A stretch of 64,000 nt of DNA. Origin: VAZQ01 sp963739385 (lineage in GTDB: Bacteria > Pseudomonadota > Alphaproteobacteria > Rhizobiales > Xanthobacteraceae). A program made the position numbers and the translations under genes. The notes beneath the pieces are model-generated. The model ran no database searches and was not told the origin of the DNA. It worked only from the letters and a program-made list of their open reading frames with translations. Below are positions 54,107-62,418 of the stretch, one piece after another. The DNA lies in NCBI GenBank assembly GCA_963739385.1, contig CAVUAI010000001.1, positions 76,297-140,296 on the forward strand, written 5' to 3'. How positions within the stretch are numbered: position 1 is the first letter of the stretch; each line of letters starts with the position of its first letter.

Positions 54107-55105
54107 CTACGGCTTGATCGGAGTCTCCGGCAGATATCCAGGACGGTAGATTTGCTCGGCCGTGACCTTGTCGCCGGAGACCTCGATGTTCTTGTTGATG
54201 AAGTCGACGGTGTTCTTCATGCGGTCCATGGAGATCGTGCCGAAGCCGTTCTTCTCGACATCGGGCGTGATCGCCACGCGCTTGAGGATGTTGATCTCCT
54301 CGACCACGATCTGCGGATCGAGCGCCTTCACGGATTGAATCTCGATGCGCGATGCTTCCTCCGGGTCGGCAAAGGCGTCCTGCCAGCCTTTGAGCGCGGC
54401 GCGCACGAACTTCTTCACCACATCCGGGTTCTTGGTCAGGAAGTCCTCCGACACGCCGATGGAATTGGCGTAGATGTCGAGCCCGTAGTCGCCCGCGAAC
54501 AGGCAGACCGGTTTTGCATTCGTCACCGCGCGGCGGATGGCGGGCTCGCTCATGATGAACTGGTCGATCGATTGCACCTTGCCGGCCGCGAGCATCGGCA
54601 CGCGCGAGGCGGCGTCGATGTTGACGACCTTCAGCGTCTTGCTGTCGACCTTGTTCATTTCCATGAACGCCGCCCAGATCTTCGGCACGAACGACGCCGT
54701 GCTCGAGCCGAGCTCGAGGCCCGCCATCTGCTTCGGCTCGGTGACGTTGGCGCCGGGATTGAGGGTGAAGATGCAGTAGGGCGGCTTCTGATAGTTGGCC
54801 GCAACGATCTTGACCGACGAGCCGGCGCTGCCGGAGGCGACGAGACTCGGGATATCGATGAAGCCCAGCTCGGCCCCGCCGGTCGCCACCGTGCGGATCG
54901 CGTCGGCGGTACCCTTCGACGGCATGATCGTGACGTTGAGGCCTTCGTCTTTGAAATAGCCCTTGCCCAGCGCCACGTACCACGGCGCATGGCGGCCGAG
55001 GCTGATGAAGTCGAGGACGAATTTGAGATCGCGCTCCTGCGCCTGGGCGGCCGCGGACACGAGGCATGACGCCCCGGCGGTGAGTGCGATCAACCTGCGA
55101 AACAT
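54107..55105 (-). CDS. NitT/TauT-type ABC transporter substrate-binding protein
   Basis: A 332-residue periplasmic binding protein transcribed away from its ATPase and permease genes. Two ATGs lie close together (55111 and 55105); GGGAG sits directly against the first and six bases before the second, so 55105 is preferred (MFRRLIALTAGASCLVSAAAQA signal). LKFVLDFISLGRHAPWYVALGKGYFKDEG and VKIVAANYQKPPYCIF are characteristic of this family, as is LTKNPDVVKKFVRAALKGWQDAF. A 20-base palindrome lies upstream, in the shared control region. Confidence 0.86.
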   Translation of the reverse strand: MFRRLIALTAGASCLVSAAAQAQERDLKFVLDFISLGRHAPWYVALGKGYFKDEGLNVTIMPSKGTADAIRTVATGGAELGFIDIPSLVASGSAGSSVKIVAANYQKPPYCIFTLNPGANVTEPKQMAGLELGSSTASFVPKIWAAFMEMNKVDSKTLKVVNIDAASRVPMLAAGKVQSIDQFIMSEPAIRRAVTNAKPVCLFAGDYGLDIYANSIGVSEDFLTKNPDVVKKFVRAALKGWQDAFADPEEASRIEIQSVKALDPQIVVEEINILKRVAITPDVEKNGFGTISMDRMKNTVDFINKNIEVSGDKVTAEQIYRPGYLPETPIKP

Positions 55106-55181
55106 CTGCATCTCCCTGATGTCTGCGGACCAAGGGTCCGCGCCGCGCCGCAGAAGATCGCATGGGCGGCATTTGACCTGC

Positions 55182-55201
55182 GAAATATCATAAGATATTT
55201 C
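55182..55201. promoter_or_regulatory. Perfect palindrome, candidate GntR-family operator
   Basis: GAAATATCATAAGATATTTC has two perfect 8-base arms around ATAA. It is strikingly AT-rich for this DNA and lies midway between the divergent binding-protein and ATPase genes. A FadR-type regulator gene is encoded at 56890, so it is a natural candidate binding site. Confidence 0.6.
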
Positions 55202-55282
55202 ACGTGATACACAAGGCGGCGACTTTGGCCGTCCCCTTAAAGGCAAGTTTCGGGCCCGAGGCACGCGAGGTTCGACACGCGC

Positions 55283-56086
55283 ATGGCGTTCGGGGTGATT
55301 CAGAACGTGCGCAAGGTGTTTCAGCTCGACGAGCTCGGCTCGGGAGCGCTCGAGCCCGTGGTGGCGCTGGACGATGCCAGCTTCGAGTTCGAGCAGGGCG
55401 ACCTCGTCGCCCTGCTCGGGCCCAGCGGGTGCGGCAAGACGACGCTGTTGCGGATCGTCGGCGGGCTGATTGCGAAATCGGCCGGCTCCGTTGCGATCGG
55501 CGGGCGCGAGATCACCAGGCCCATGGGCGACTACGGCTTCGTGTTTCAGGCGCCGAGCCTGATGCCGTGGCGCAACGTGCTCGACAACGTGCTGTTTCCG
55601 ATGGAGATCCTCAAGCGCAACGACGCGGCGGCGCGGCGCCACGCCCACGAGCTGCTCGATCTGGTGGGGCTGAGCGGTTTCCTGTCGGCGCGCCCCCATC
55701 AGCTCTCCGGCGGCATGCAGCAGCGGGTGGCGCTCTGCCGCGCGCTCGTTCACCGGCCCAAGCTGCTGCTGATGGACGAGCCGTTCGGCGCGCTCGACGA
55801 GCTCACCCGGATGGATATGAACGATCTGCTGCTTCGTATCCGCCACGAAACCAGGGCCTCGGTTCTGTTCGTGACGCATTCGATTTCCGAGGCGGTCTAT
55901 CTCTCGGACAAGGTCGTGATTTTCAGCAAGCGGCCGGCGCGGGTCGTCAGGCAGGTTCCCATCGCGCTCGCCTATCCGCGCAGCCAGAAGGTGCGGTTCA
56001 CCGCTGCCTTCACCGCCGCGGAGCGGATCGCCAGCGAGGCGCTCGGCGTCATCGCGCCGGTGGGCGAGGAGGCGACGCCACCATGA
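55283..56086 (+). CDS. NitT/TauT-type ABC transporter ATP-binding protein
   Basis: A 267-residue ATPase with Walker A GPSGCGKTT, Q-loop FVFQAPSLMPW, signature LSGGMQQRV, Walker B LLLMDEPFGALD and switch FVTHSISEAVYLS (Ser in place of the common Asp after His). ATG 55283 has only a weak AGG site; no better start is visible. Its stop overlaps the permease ATG. Together with the divergent binding protein it forms a complete importer for the catabolic island. Confidence 0.88.
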   Translation: MAFGVIQNVRKVFQLDELGSGALEPVVALDDASFEFEQGDLVALLGPSGCGKTTLLRIVGGLIAKSAGSVAIGGREITRPMGDYGFVFQAPSLMPWRNVLDNVLFPMEILKRNDAAARRHAHELLDLVGLSGFLSARPHQLSGGMQQRVALCRALVHRPKLLLMDEPFGALDELTRMDMNDLLLRIRHETRASVLFVTHSISEAVYLSDKVVIFSKRPARVVRQVPIALAYPRSQKVRFTAAFTAAERIASEALGVIAPVGEEATPP

Positions 56087-56853
56087 GATCGCGTCTCCTT
56101 TCGCAGACCATGTATCCGCTGGCCGGCGTCGCGCTGATCATCGTCGCGTGGGCGCTCGCGTGCTGGATCGGCAACATCCCGACCGTGGTGCTGCCGTCAC
56201 CCGACAAGGTGCTGCGCTCGATGATCATCCGCGGGGATCTGCTGCTGAGCGAAGGCTGGATCACGCTCAAGGAAACGCTGTACGGCTTTCTGCTGGCCTT
56301 GGTGATCGGTCTCCCGCTCGCCGTCGCGGTCGCCAATTCCCGGCCGCTGAACCTGATGTTCTATCCGCTGCTCATCGCGCTGCAGTCGGTGCCGAAGGTG
56401 GCGCTGGCACCGATGATCCTGGTCTGGCTCGGGACCGGCCTTGAATCGAAGCTCGCGATCGTCTGGCTGGTGGCGTTCTTCCCCATCATTGTCGACACCG
56501 CCGCCGGGCTGCGCGCCACGCCGAAGGAGCTGCTCGAGCTTGCGCGCAGCCTGAACGCCTCGGCCTTGCAGATCTTCCTCAAGGTTCAGCTGCCCGCGGC
56601 ACTTCCTTTCGTCGTGACCGGAGCCAAGGTCGCGATCACGCTGGCAGTCATCGGCGCGGTCATCGGCGAGTTCATCGGCTCGAGCGAAGGGCTCGGCTTC
56701 CTGCTGCTGAGCGCCACCTCGCAGCTCGACACGCCGCTTGCATTCGCCGCTCTGTTTGCCCTGTCGGTGCTCGGCATATTCGCCTACGCACTGGTCGGAT
56801 TGGGCGAGCGAATGATGTCGCCATGGCTGCCGCCGGCGGCGGAGAGACACTGA
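56083..56853 (+). CDS. NitT/TauT-type ABC transporter permease
   Basis: A 256-residue permease with six hydrophobic helices. LIALQSVPKVALAPMILVWLG and the contact loop ELARSLNASALQIFLKVQLPAALPFVVTG are family signatures. The ATG at 56083 overlaps the ATPase stop. The regulator gene starts 36 bases after its stop, so transporter and regulator are probably co-transcribed. Confidence 0.88.
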   Translation: MRSRLLSQTMYPLAGVALIIVAWALACWIGNIPTVVLPSPDKVLRSMIIRGDLLLSEGWITLKETLYGFLLALVIGLPLAVAVANSRPLNLMFYPLLIALQSVPKVALAPMILVWLGTGLESKLAIVWLVAFFPIIVDTAAGLRATPKELLELARSLNASALQIFLKVQLPAALPFVVTGAKVAITLAVIGAVIGEFIGSSEGLGFLLLSATSQLDTPLAFAALFALSVLGIFAYALVGLGERMMSPWLPPAAERH

Positions 56854-56889
56854 AGGTCGACAACCATCGCAAACGACTCGCAGGTTCGA

Positions 56890-57648
56890 ATGAGCAGAAG
56901 AAACCCACGACCACGGCAGATTGCGGCGGTCCCGGATGTCGTGACGGCGCATCCCAGGACCGCAGGCAAGGAACTTCCCAGGCACAACTCCCTGGTCGCC
57001 AAGGCTTACGAGGAGATCAAGGAGAAGATCATCACGCTCTACTTCCTGCCCGGTCAGTATCTCAACGAAGCCGCGATATCCGGCCTGCTGCAGGTCGGCC
57101 GGACGCCGGTGCACCAGGCCCTGCAGCGGCTGGAGCTCGAAGGCCTGGTCGAGATCATGCCGCGCAAGGGCGTCATCGTATTGCCCGACAGCATCTCCGA
57201 GATCATCAAGATTCTCGAATCCCGCGCGGCCGTCGAAGCAGAGCTTGCCAAGGCCGCGGCCTCGCGCGTGTCCGCCGAAGATGCAAAGGAGCTGCGGGTG
57301 CTCGCCGCCGCCACCAAACATGCCAAGAGCGGCCCCGGACTGGATGATTTCATCGCCTGCGACCGCGCGTTTCACCGCAAGCTGTCGGAACACTCGGGCA
57401 ATTCGGTGCTGAGTGATTTCGCCCAGCAGCTGCATGAGCGCTCGATACGATACTGGTATCTGCATCTGTGGCAGACCATGGATGTCGAGGCGACGACGCG
57501 CCAGCACGTCGCGATCGCCGATGCCATTGCCCGGCACGACGGGGAGCGCGCGGCATCGGCCATGCGCGAGCACATCGACAGCCTCAAAGGCAGGCTGATG
57601 CAGGTCAAGGATGCGACACGACGTTACGGAGAGCCACCCATCCGATAG
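56890..57648 (+). CDS. GntR/FadR-family transcriptional regulator
   Basis: A 252-residue regulator: an N-terminal winged helix-turn-helix (about residues 35-100: AYEEIKEKIITLYFLPGQYL, then VGRTPVHQALQRLELEGLVE and MPRKGVIVLP) and a C-terminal FCD effector domain (about 105-235). Likely metal ligands are in CDRAFHRKLSEHSGN, TRQHVAIADAI and AMREHIDSLKG. FCD regulators usually respond to organic acids and repress nearby catabolic genes. It probably controls the transporter upstream and the enzymes downstream, and the palindrome at 55182-55201 is a candidate site. Confidence 0.88.
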   Translation: MSRRNPRPRQIAAVPDVVTAHPRTAGKELPRHNSLVAKAYEEIKEKIITLYFLPGQYLNEAAISGLLQVGRTPVHQALQRLELEGLVEIMPRKGVIVLPDSISEIIKILESRAAVEAELAKAAASRVSAEDAKELRVLAAATKHAKSGPGLDDFIACDRAFHRKLSEHSGNSVLSDFAQQLHERSIRYWYLHLWQTMDVEATTRQHVAIADAIARHDGERAASAMREHIDSLKGRLMQVKDATRRYGEPPIR

Positions 57649-57728
57649 TCGTGCGGATTCGGCGAGTACGGCTCGCTTCGCCCTTCGGGTAAATGGATGA
57701 TTTCGGAGAAAAACAACGGGAGATCACG

Positions 57729-58148
57729 ATGACGGATCAGAAACCCGCAACGGCGATGCCCGCCGGCATGCCGAGCCTCGACGAGGTGCTGCTGCAGAGC
57801 AACGACATTCCGTGGCGCAGGAAATCGCTGCCCGGTGTCTCGGAAAAGATGCTCTGGCGCGATGAAGAAGGCGGATCGTCGATCGCACTGATCAAGTTCG
57901 ACAAGGGTGCGAGCATCCCGGAGCCGCACCTGCACGCGTCGAACCAGTTCATGTTCTGCCTCAAGGGTAAATACGAGTACACCAAGACTGGCGTCACCTT
58001 GACCGCCGGCTCGTTCTACTGGAATCCGAAGGGCAACGTGCATGGGCCGACGCTCGCGCACGAGGAGACGGTGGTCGTCGAGATCTACGACGGACCGCAC
58101 TACCCGCAGCGGCCGTCGTGGTATGCCAACGACGAGGATGCCCGCTGA
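57729..58148 (+). CDS. Cupin-fold protein (dioxygenase-like)
   Basis: A 139-residue cupin. GGGAG lies six bases before ATG 57729; the upstream ATG at 57693 is in frame but less well placed. The two cupin motifs are PEPHLHASNQFMFCLKGKYEY (His-x-His and a later Glu) and GSFYWNPKGNVHGP. The set resembles single-domain cupins of the acetylacetone/dihydroxyacetophenone dioxygenase type, which cleave C-C bonds with iron; the assignment is tentative. Its stop overlaps the next ATG (TGATG). Confidence 0.78.
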   Translation: MTDQKPATAMPAGMPSLDEVLLQSNDIPWRRKSLPGVSEKMLWRDEEGGSSIALIKFDKGASIPEPHLHASNQFMFCLKGKYEYTKTGVTLTAGSFYWNPKGNVHGPTLAHEETVVVEIYDGPHYPQRPSWYANDEDAR

Positions 58149-59269
58149 TGGCGGCTGACCGGCGCACTCCCGCAGACGCGGTCGCAATCGATGCGCAGCG
58201 GCTCACGCGCGCGGTCGCCGACATATTCGCGGCGGTCGGCATCGCGGCCGAGGATGCGCAGGTCGTTGCCGCCGATCTTGTCGCCGCGGATCTCGAAGGC
58301 CTGGCGTCCCACGGCGTGATGCTGCTGCCGATGTACGTCGAACGCATCGTGAAGGGCTCGGTGTCCCGTCGCAGCGCCGGCGAGGTCGTGAGCGACCGCG
58401 GCGCCGCGATCGTGATCGATGCGGGCAACGCGCTGGGACAACTGACGGCGCGGCAAGCGGTCAGGCTCGCGGTCGCGCGCGCGCGGGAGCTTGGTCTTGC
58501 CGCGGTCGGGGTGCGAAACGGCTTTCATTTCGGCACTGCCGGCCGCTACGCCCGCATGATGGCCGAGCACGATTGCGTCGGCATCGTGCTGTCGAACACG
58601 CGTCCGCTGATGCCGGCGCCGGGCGGCGCCGAGCCGCTGGTCGGCAACAATCCGATCGCCATCGCGCTTCCGTCCGCGGGCGAGTTTCCGGTCGAGGCGG
58701 ACATGGCGCTCAGCGCGACCGCCATGGGGAAAATCCGGCTGGCCGAGGCGGCCGGCCAGACCATTCCCGCGGACTGGGCGATCGATTCGCAGGGCAGGCC
58801 GACGACTGATCCCGCCGCGGCGATCAAGGGCATGCTGCTGCCTGCGGCGGGCCCCAAGGGATTTGGGCTCGCTTTCGTCACCGACCTGCTGTGCGGCGGG
58901 CTCACCGACGGCGCGGTCGGAGCAGAGGTCCGCCCGCTTTACGGAGACGCCGCCGATCCCTACCGCTGTTCGCATTTTTTTCTGGCGATTCATGCCGGGC
59001 ATTTCCCGGTCGGCGCGCGCTACGGCGAGTGCGTGCGCGACCAGGCGGCGCGCGTGAGCAGGTCGAAGCGCGCGCCGGGCGTCGAGCGGGTCTACGCGCC
59101 GGGGGAACTCGTCTGGGCGACGCGCGAGGCGAGCCGCGGCATCTGCCGCCTCGATCCCCAGACCGTGCGAAGTCTCCTCGATACCGCCGCTCGCGCCGGC
59201 CTTGCCGATCTCGGGTCTGCACTCCTGGGCGAGGCTCCGAGGCATCAAGCTGCTGAAGCATCGCGCTAG
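58148..59269 (+). CDS. Ldh2-family (malate/L-lactate/ureidoglycolate-type) dehydrogenase
   Basis: A 373-residue NAD(P)-dependent oxidoreductase of the LDH2/MDG2 family, unrelated in fold to classical lactate dehydrogenases. Segments SHGVMLLPMYVERIVKGSV, GVRNGFHFGTAGRYARMMAE (the His after NGFHF is catalytic in the family), VGNNPIAIALPS and GPKGFGLAFVTDLLCGGLTDG are diagnostic. It would oxidise a 2-hydroxy acid to a 2-oxo acid. It is embedded in the catabolic operon between a cupin and an SDR. Confidence 0.86.
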   Translation: MAADRRTPADAVAIDAQRLTRAVADIFAAVGIAAEDAQVVAADLVAADLEGLASHGVMLLPMYVERIVKGSVSRRSAGEVVSDRGAAIVIDAGNALGQLTARQAVRLAVARARELGLAAVGVRNGFHFGTAGRYARMMAEHDCVGIVLSNTRPLMPAPGGAEPLVGNNPIAIALPSAGEFPVEADMALSATAMGKIRLAEAAGQTIPADWAIDSQGRPTTDPAAAIKGMLLPAAGPKGFGLAFVTDLLCGGLTDGAVGAEVRPLYGDAADPYRCSHFFLAIHAGHFPVGARYGECVRDQAARVSRSKRAPGVERVYAPGELVWATREASRGICRLDPQTVRSLLDTAARAGLADLGSALLGEAPRHQAAEASR

Positions 59270-59282
59270 GAGGGCACCGTCG

Positions 59283-60027
59283 ATGCGCGCACAATTCGAG
59301 GCCGACGGGGACGTGATCGTAGTGACCGGCGGCGCCAATGGGATCGGCCGGGCCTTGGCGGTCGCCGCGGCCGCTGCCGGCGCCCGTGTCATCGTGTGCG
59401 ATGTCGACGCGGCGGCGATGGCGGGCTTGTCCGATGTTGCCGGGATCATCGACGCGTCGGCTCGACGTCTCCGATCGCTCCGAGGTGTTCGCGGTTCTGG
59501 GGCAGGTCGAGCGCGATTTCGGCAGGATCGACGGCCTCGTTTGCGCGGCAGCGATCCAGCCGCGCGCACCCGTACATCGGATGAGCGCGCAGGAATGGGA
59601 ACGTGTATTGCAGATCAATCTCAACGGCGTGGTCTGGTGTTACCAGGCCGTCATTGCAGGCATGATCGCGCGTCGGAGCGGGAGCATCGTGGCGTTCACC
59701 TCCGGATTGGCGCAGCAGGGTTGGCCCGGGGCGTCGGCCTATGCGGCGAGCAAGGCGGCGCTGATCGCGTTCGTCAAAAGTGCGGCCAAGGAGGTGGCGC
59801 CCGATCGCGTGCGCTTCAATCTCATCGCCCCGGGGGTGATCGACACCCCGCAATATCGGCTGGCCAATGCCGTCGCGGACGATGCCCGCTGGCGCGGCTC
59901 GGTCGGCGTCGGGCAGCCCGAAGACGCGGTCGGCCCACTACTCTTTCTGCTCTCCGATCAGGCGACGATGACGGCGTCGATCATCAGCCGGGATTTCGCC
60001 TATGCGGCGAAGGAAGCCCCACAATGA
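59283..60027 (+). CDS. Classical SDR oxidoreductase, frame broken
   Basis: A short-chain dehydrogenase of about 247 residues. AGGAGG lies eight bases before ATG 59283. VVTGGANGIGRALAVAAAAAG is followed by VIVCDVDAAAMAG and IIDAS; one surplus G at 59459-59460 then breaks the frame before LDVSDRSEVFAVLGQVERDF. Unlike the three SDR genes at 22742-25236, it keeps the catalytic residues: Ser in VAFTSG and YAASK. The stop overlaps the monooxygenase ATG. It probably oxidises or reduces an intermediate of the pathway. Confidence 0.83.
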
Positions 60028-61616
60028 TCCACGGGATGAAGCCGATCATTATTGTCGGTGCGGGTCCGGTCGGGCTTACGACCGCGCTTGCGCTCGACTT
60101 CTACGGCTTGCCGTTCGCGCTGTTCGAAGAGGATGCGGAGCTTTCGAACGACACCAAGGCGGGAACGATCCTGACGCGGACGATCGAGGCGTTCCGTCGT
60201 TACGGGGTTGCCGACCAGGTGCTCGCGAAGGCGTTGCGGGTCGACGAGATCGGCGATGTCGAGCGCGCGACCAACACGGCGCGGCCCTCTGTGCAAACGG
60301 CGCTGCTCAGCGACGATACGCGTTATCCGTTCGTCATCAACATGCCGCAACATCACCTCGAGCCGATCCTGAAACAGGCGATCGATGTGCGCCGGCCGGG
60401 GGCGCTCCGTCTGCGCCATCGTCTGACGTCGTTCAACCAGCACGACGGCGGCGTGATCGCGACCTTCGACACGCCCGACGGGGCCCGCGAGGTCGAAGGC
60501 GCCTACCTCCTGGCCTGCGACGGGGGACGCAGCACGGTGCGCTCGCAGCTCGGCGTGCCGGTGGAAGGCGAGTCGTCCGACGTCCGCTGCCTTCTGGTCG
60601 ACGTCAAGGTCGATCTCGACGTGGCGAATCCCCGCGATTATCCGTACCTCGCCTACTTCGCTGATCCGCAGGAGTGGATGATCCTGGTGCGCCAGCCGCA
60701 CTGCTGGCGCTTCCTCTATCCGCTCGGACCCGGCGTTCCCGAGCCGAGCGAGGGCGACTTTCGCGACAAGGTCATTCGCTTCATCGGCAACGTCGATTCG
60801 CTCGAGATCCTCAACACCATCGTCTACCGCATTCACCATCGCGTCGCGACGCAATGGCGGCAGGAGCGGGTTTTTCTCATGGGCGACGCCGCCCATCTCA
60901 TCACGCCGATGTGGGCGCTCGGCCTCAACACCGGCATTCTCGATACCATCAGCCTGCCCTGGCGGCTGGCGTGGGTGGCGCGGGGCTGGGCCGGCGATGC
61001 GCTGCTCGACGGCTACGCGCGCGAGCAGCGGCCGGTCGCCGCCGAAGGATCCGGCGAGATGGCGCAGGCGGCGCACCGCTACATGGCCGGACAGGCAGCC
61101 GCGGTGAAGGCAATGTCAGGCACGGCCTGGGCGAACGCGCTGACGCGGACGATGCTCGGCGTCAGGCTGGGCGTGGACGAAGCCGGCGACTGGTCGATGG
61201 TCAGAACGGACCGCGGACCGTTCCGCATCGGCGACCGTATCCCGGACGCTGTCCTGCATGGCCCCAACGGCCGGCCGATTCATCTTCACGACCTCATCGA
61301 CGACAGTTTTGTAGCGCTCTATTTCACCGATGTCAGGCGCCGGCCCCATGTCCCCTCAACCGGCACTCCCGGCTTGAAGCATTTTGTCGTCTCGCACCGC
61401 GACGCCCCGCTCGATTCGGGTTTGCGCGACCGCTCGCTGTTCGACGTCGGCGACCGGTTTCGCCAGCTCATGGGCTGCCCAACCGACACCTTGGTTCTCG
61501 TCCGTCCGGACGATCATATTTCCGCAATCACGACCATGGGCAACGGCCGGGCCGAGGAGCTCTACCGCGCGGTGGTCGGTCGCGGATGCGTGCAAGAGTT
61601 CAGAGGAGATCGATGA
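60024..61616 (+). CDS. FAD-dependent aromatic monooxygenase (group A, MhpA/PheA-like)
   Basis: A 530-residue flavoprotein hydroxylase. The GAGPVG dinucleotide motif (12-17), CDGGRS (165-170) and GDAAHLITP (287-295) are the three FAD/NADPH signatures of the group A aromatic hydroxylases. The C-terminal 120 residues form the thioredoxin-like tail of this subfamily (GDRIPDAVLHGPNGRPIHLHD, LVLVRPDDHISA). It would add oxygen to an aromatic ring, preparing it for cleavage by the VOC enzyme nearby. The ATG overlaps the SDR stop and the stop overlaps the following cupin ATG. Confidence 0.88.
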   Translation: MIHGMKPIIIVGAGPVGLTTALALDFYGLPFALFEEDAELSNDTKAGTILTRTIEAFRRYGVADQVLAKALRVDEIGDVERATNTARPSVQTALLSDDTRYPFVINMPQHHLEPILKQAIDVRRPGALRLRHRLTSFNQHDGGVIATFDTPDGAREVEGAYLLACDGGRSTVRSQLGVPVEGESSDVRCLLVDVKVDLDVANPRDYPYLAYFADPQEWMILVRQPHCWRFLYPLGPGVPEPSEGDFRDKVIRFIGNVDSLEILNTIVYRIHHRVATQWRQERVFLMGDAAHLITPMWALGLNTGILDTISLPWRLAWVARGWAGDALLDGYAREQRPVAAEGSGEMAQAAHRYMAGQAAAVKAMSGTAWANALTRTMLGVRLGVDEAGDWSMVRTDRGPFRIGDRIPDAVLHGPNGRPIHLHDLIDDSFVALYFTDVRRRPHVPSTGTPGLKHFVVSHRDAPLDSGLRDRSLFDVGDRFRQLMGCPTDTLVLVRPDDHISAITTMGNGRAEELYRAVVGRGCVQEFRGDR

Positions 61617-61939
61617 TGGCTGCCGAGATGCCGGGCGCGCGAACGTTGGGACCGATCGGAGACAGGATCCTGTTCGAAAACGAAGCGGTGCGCGTGTGGA
61701 GCGTCACGCTCGAGCCCGGTCAGCGCCAGCCATGGCACCAGCACCTGCTGCCGTACCTGATCGTCCCGTTGACGGAAGGCGAGAACGAGATGCGGTTCGA
61801 CGATGGCCGGGTGCGGCAGACGCATGAAAAGCCGGGAGAGGTGATCTGGCGCGAGCCGGGCATCCCGCACGAGCTTCTGAACTGCAGCGACTGGCAGTAT
61901 CGCAACGTCCTCATCGAGATCAAGTCGGCCGCGCCTTGA
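61613..61939 (+). CDS. Small cupin-fold protein
   Basis: A 108-residue single-domain cupin. AGAGGAG precedes ATG 61613 (a second ATG at 61616 is possible), which overlaps the monooxygenase stop. VWSVTLEPGQRQPWHQHLLPYLIV carries the first motif (His-x-His), and EVIWREPGIPHELLNCSD carries the second. A cysteine near the end (LNCSDW) is close to the metal site. Function is unknown; it could assist the ring-modifying enzymes of the operon. Confidence 0.78.
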   Translation: MMAAEMPGARTLGPIGDRILFENEAVRVWSVTLEPGQRQPWHQHLLPYLIVPLTEGENEMRFDDGRVRQTHEKPGEVIWREPGIPHELLNCSDWQYRNVLIEIKSAAP

Positions 61940-62015
61940 GCGGTGGACGGCCTCCGATCGCCGCCCGCGCGTCGGTCCCCACGCGTCAGTCACGTCCCTT
62001 TGCAAGGAGCACCCG

Positions 62016-62414
62016 ATGCCGAAGAAGCAGATCACCTCGTCGAAGATCCGACAGCCGTCTGGCCATTTTTCCCATGCGACCATGATCGAGGCGCGCGGCC
62101 GCATGGTTTTCATCTCGGGCATGACGTCGCGCCGGGCAGACGGCACGATCGCGGGCATCGGCGATATCGAAGCGCAGACGCGGCAGGTCTGTGAGAACCT
62201 CAAGGCGGCGGTGGAGGAAGCCGGCGGCAACATGGACGACATCTGCCGGGTCGACGTCTATGTCCGCAACATGGAGCATTTCGACCAGATCCACAAAGTG
62301 CGGCGCGAATATTTCAAGCCGCCGGCGCCGGCATCGACGATGGTGGAGATCTGCAAGATGACGTCGCCGGACTATCTCATCGAGATCAATGCCATTGCCG
62401 TGATCGCGGATTAG
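62016..62414 (+). CDS. RidA/YjgF-family protein, possible aminomuconate-deaminase type
   Basis: A 132-residue single RidA domain starting MPKKQITSSKIRQPSG, with MVFISGMTSRRADG, NLKAAVEEAGGNMDDICRVDVYV and APASTMVEICKM. The canonical Arg of the enamine/imine deaminase site (PARS) is replaced here by Ser (PAST), as in relatives linked to meta-cleavage pathways such as 2-aminomuconate deaminase. With an aromatic monooxygenase and an extradiol-type enzyme beside it, deamination of a ring-cleavage product is a plausible role, but this is inference. Confidence 0.75.
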   Translation: MPKKQITSSKIRQPSGHFSHATMIEARGRMVFISGMTSRRADGTIAGIGDIEAQTRQVCENLKAAVEEAGGNMDDICRVDVYVRNMEHFDQIHKVRREYFKPPAPASTMVEICKMTSPDYLIEINAIAVIAD

Positions 62415-62418
62415 GTCG

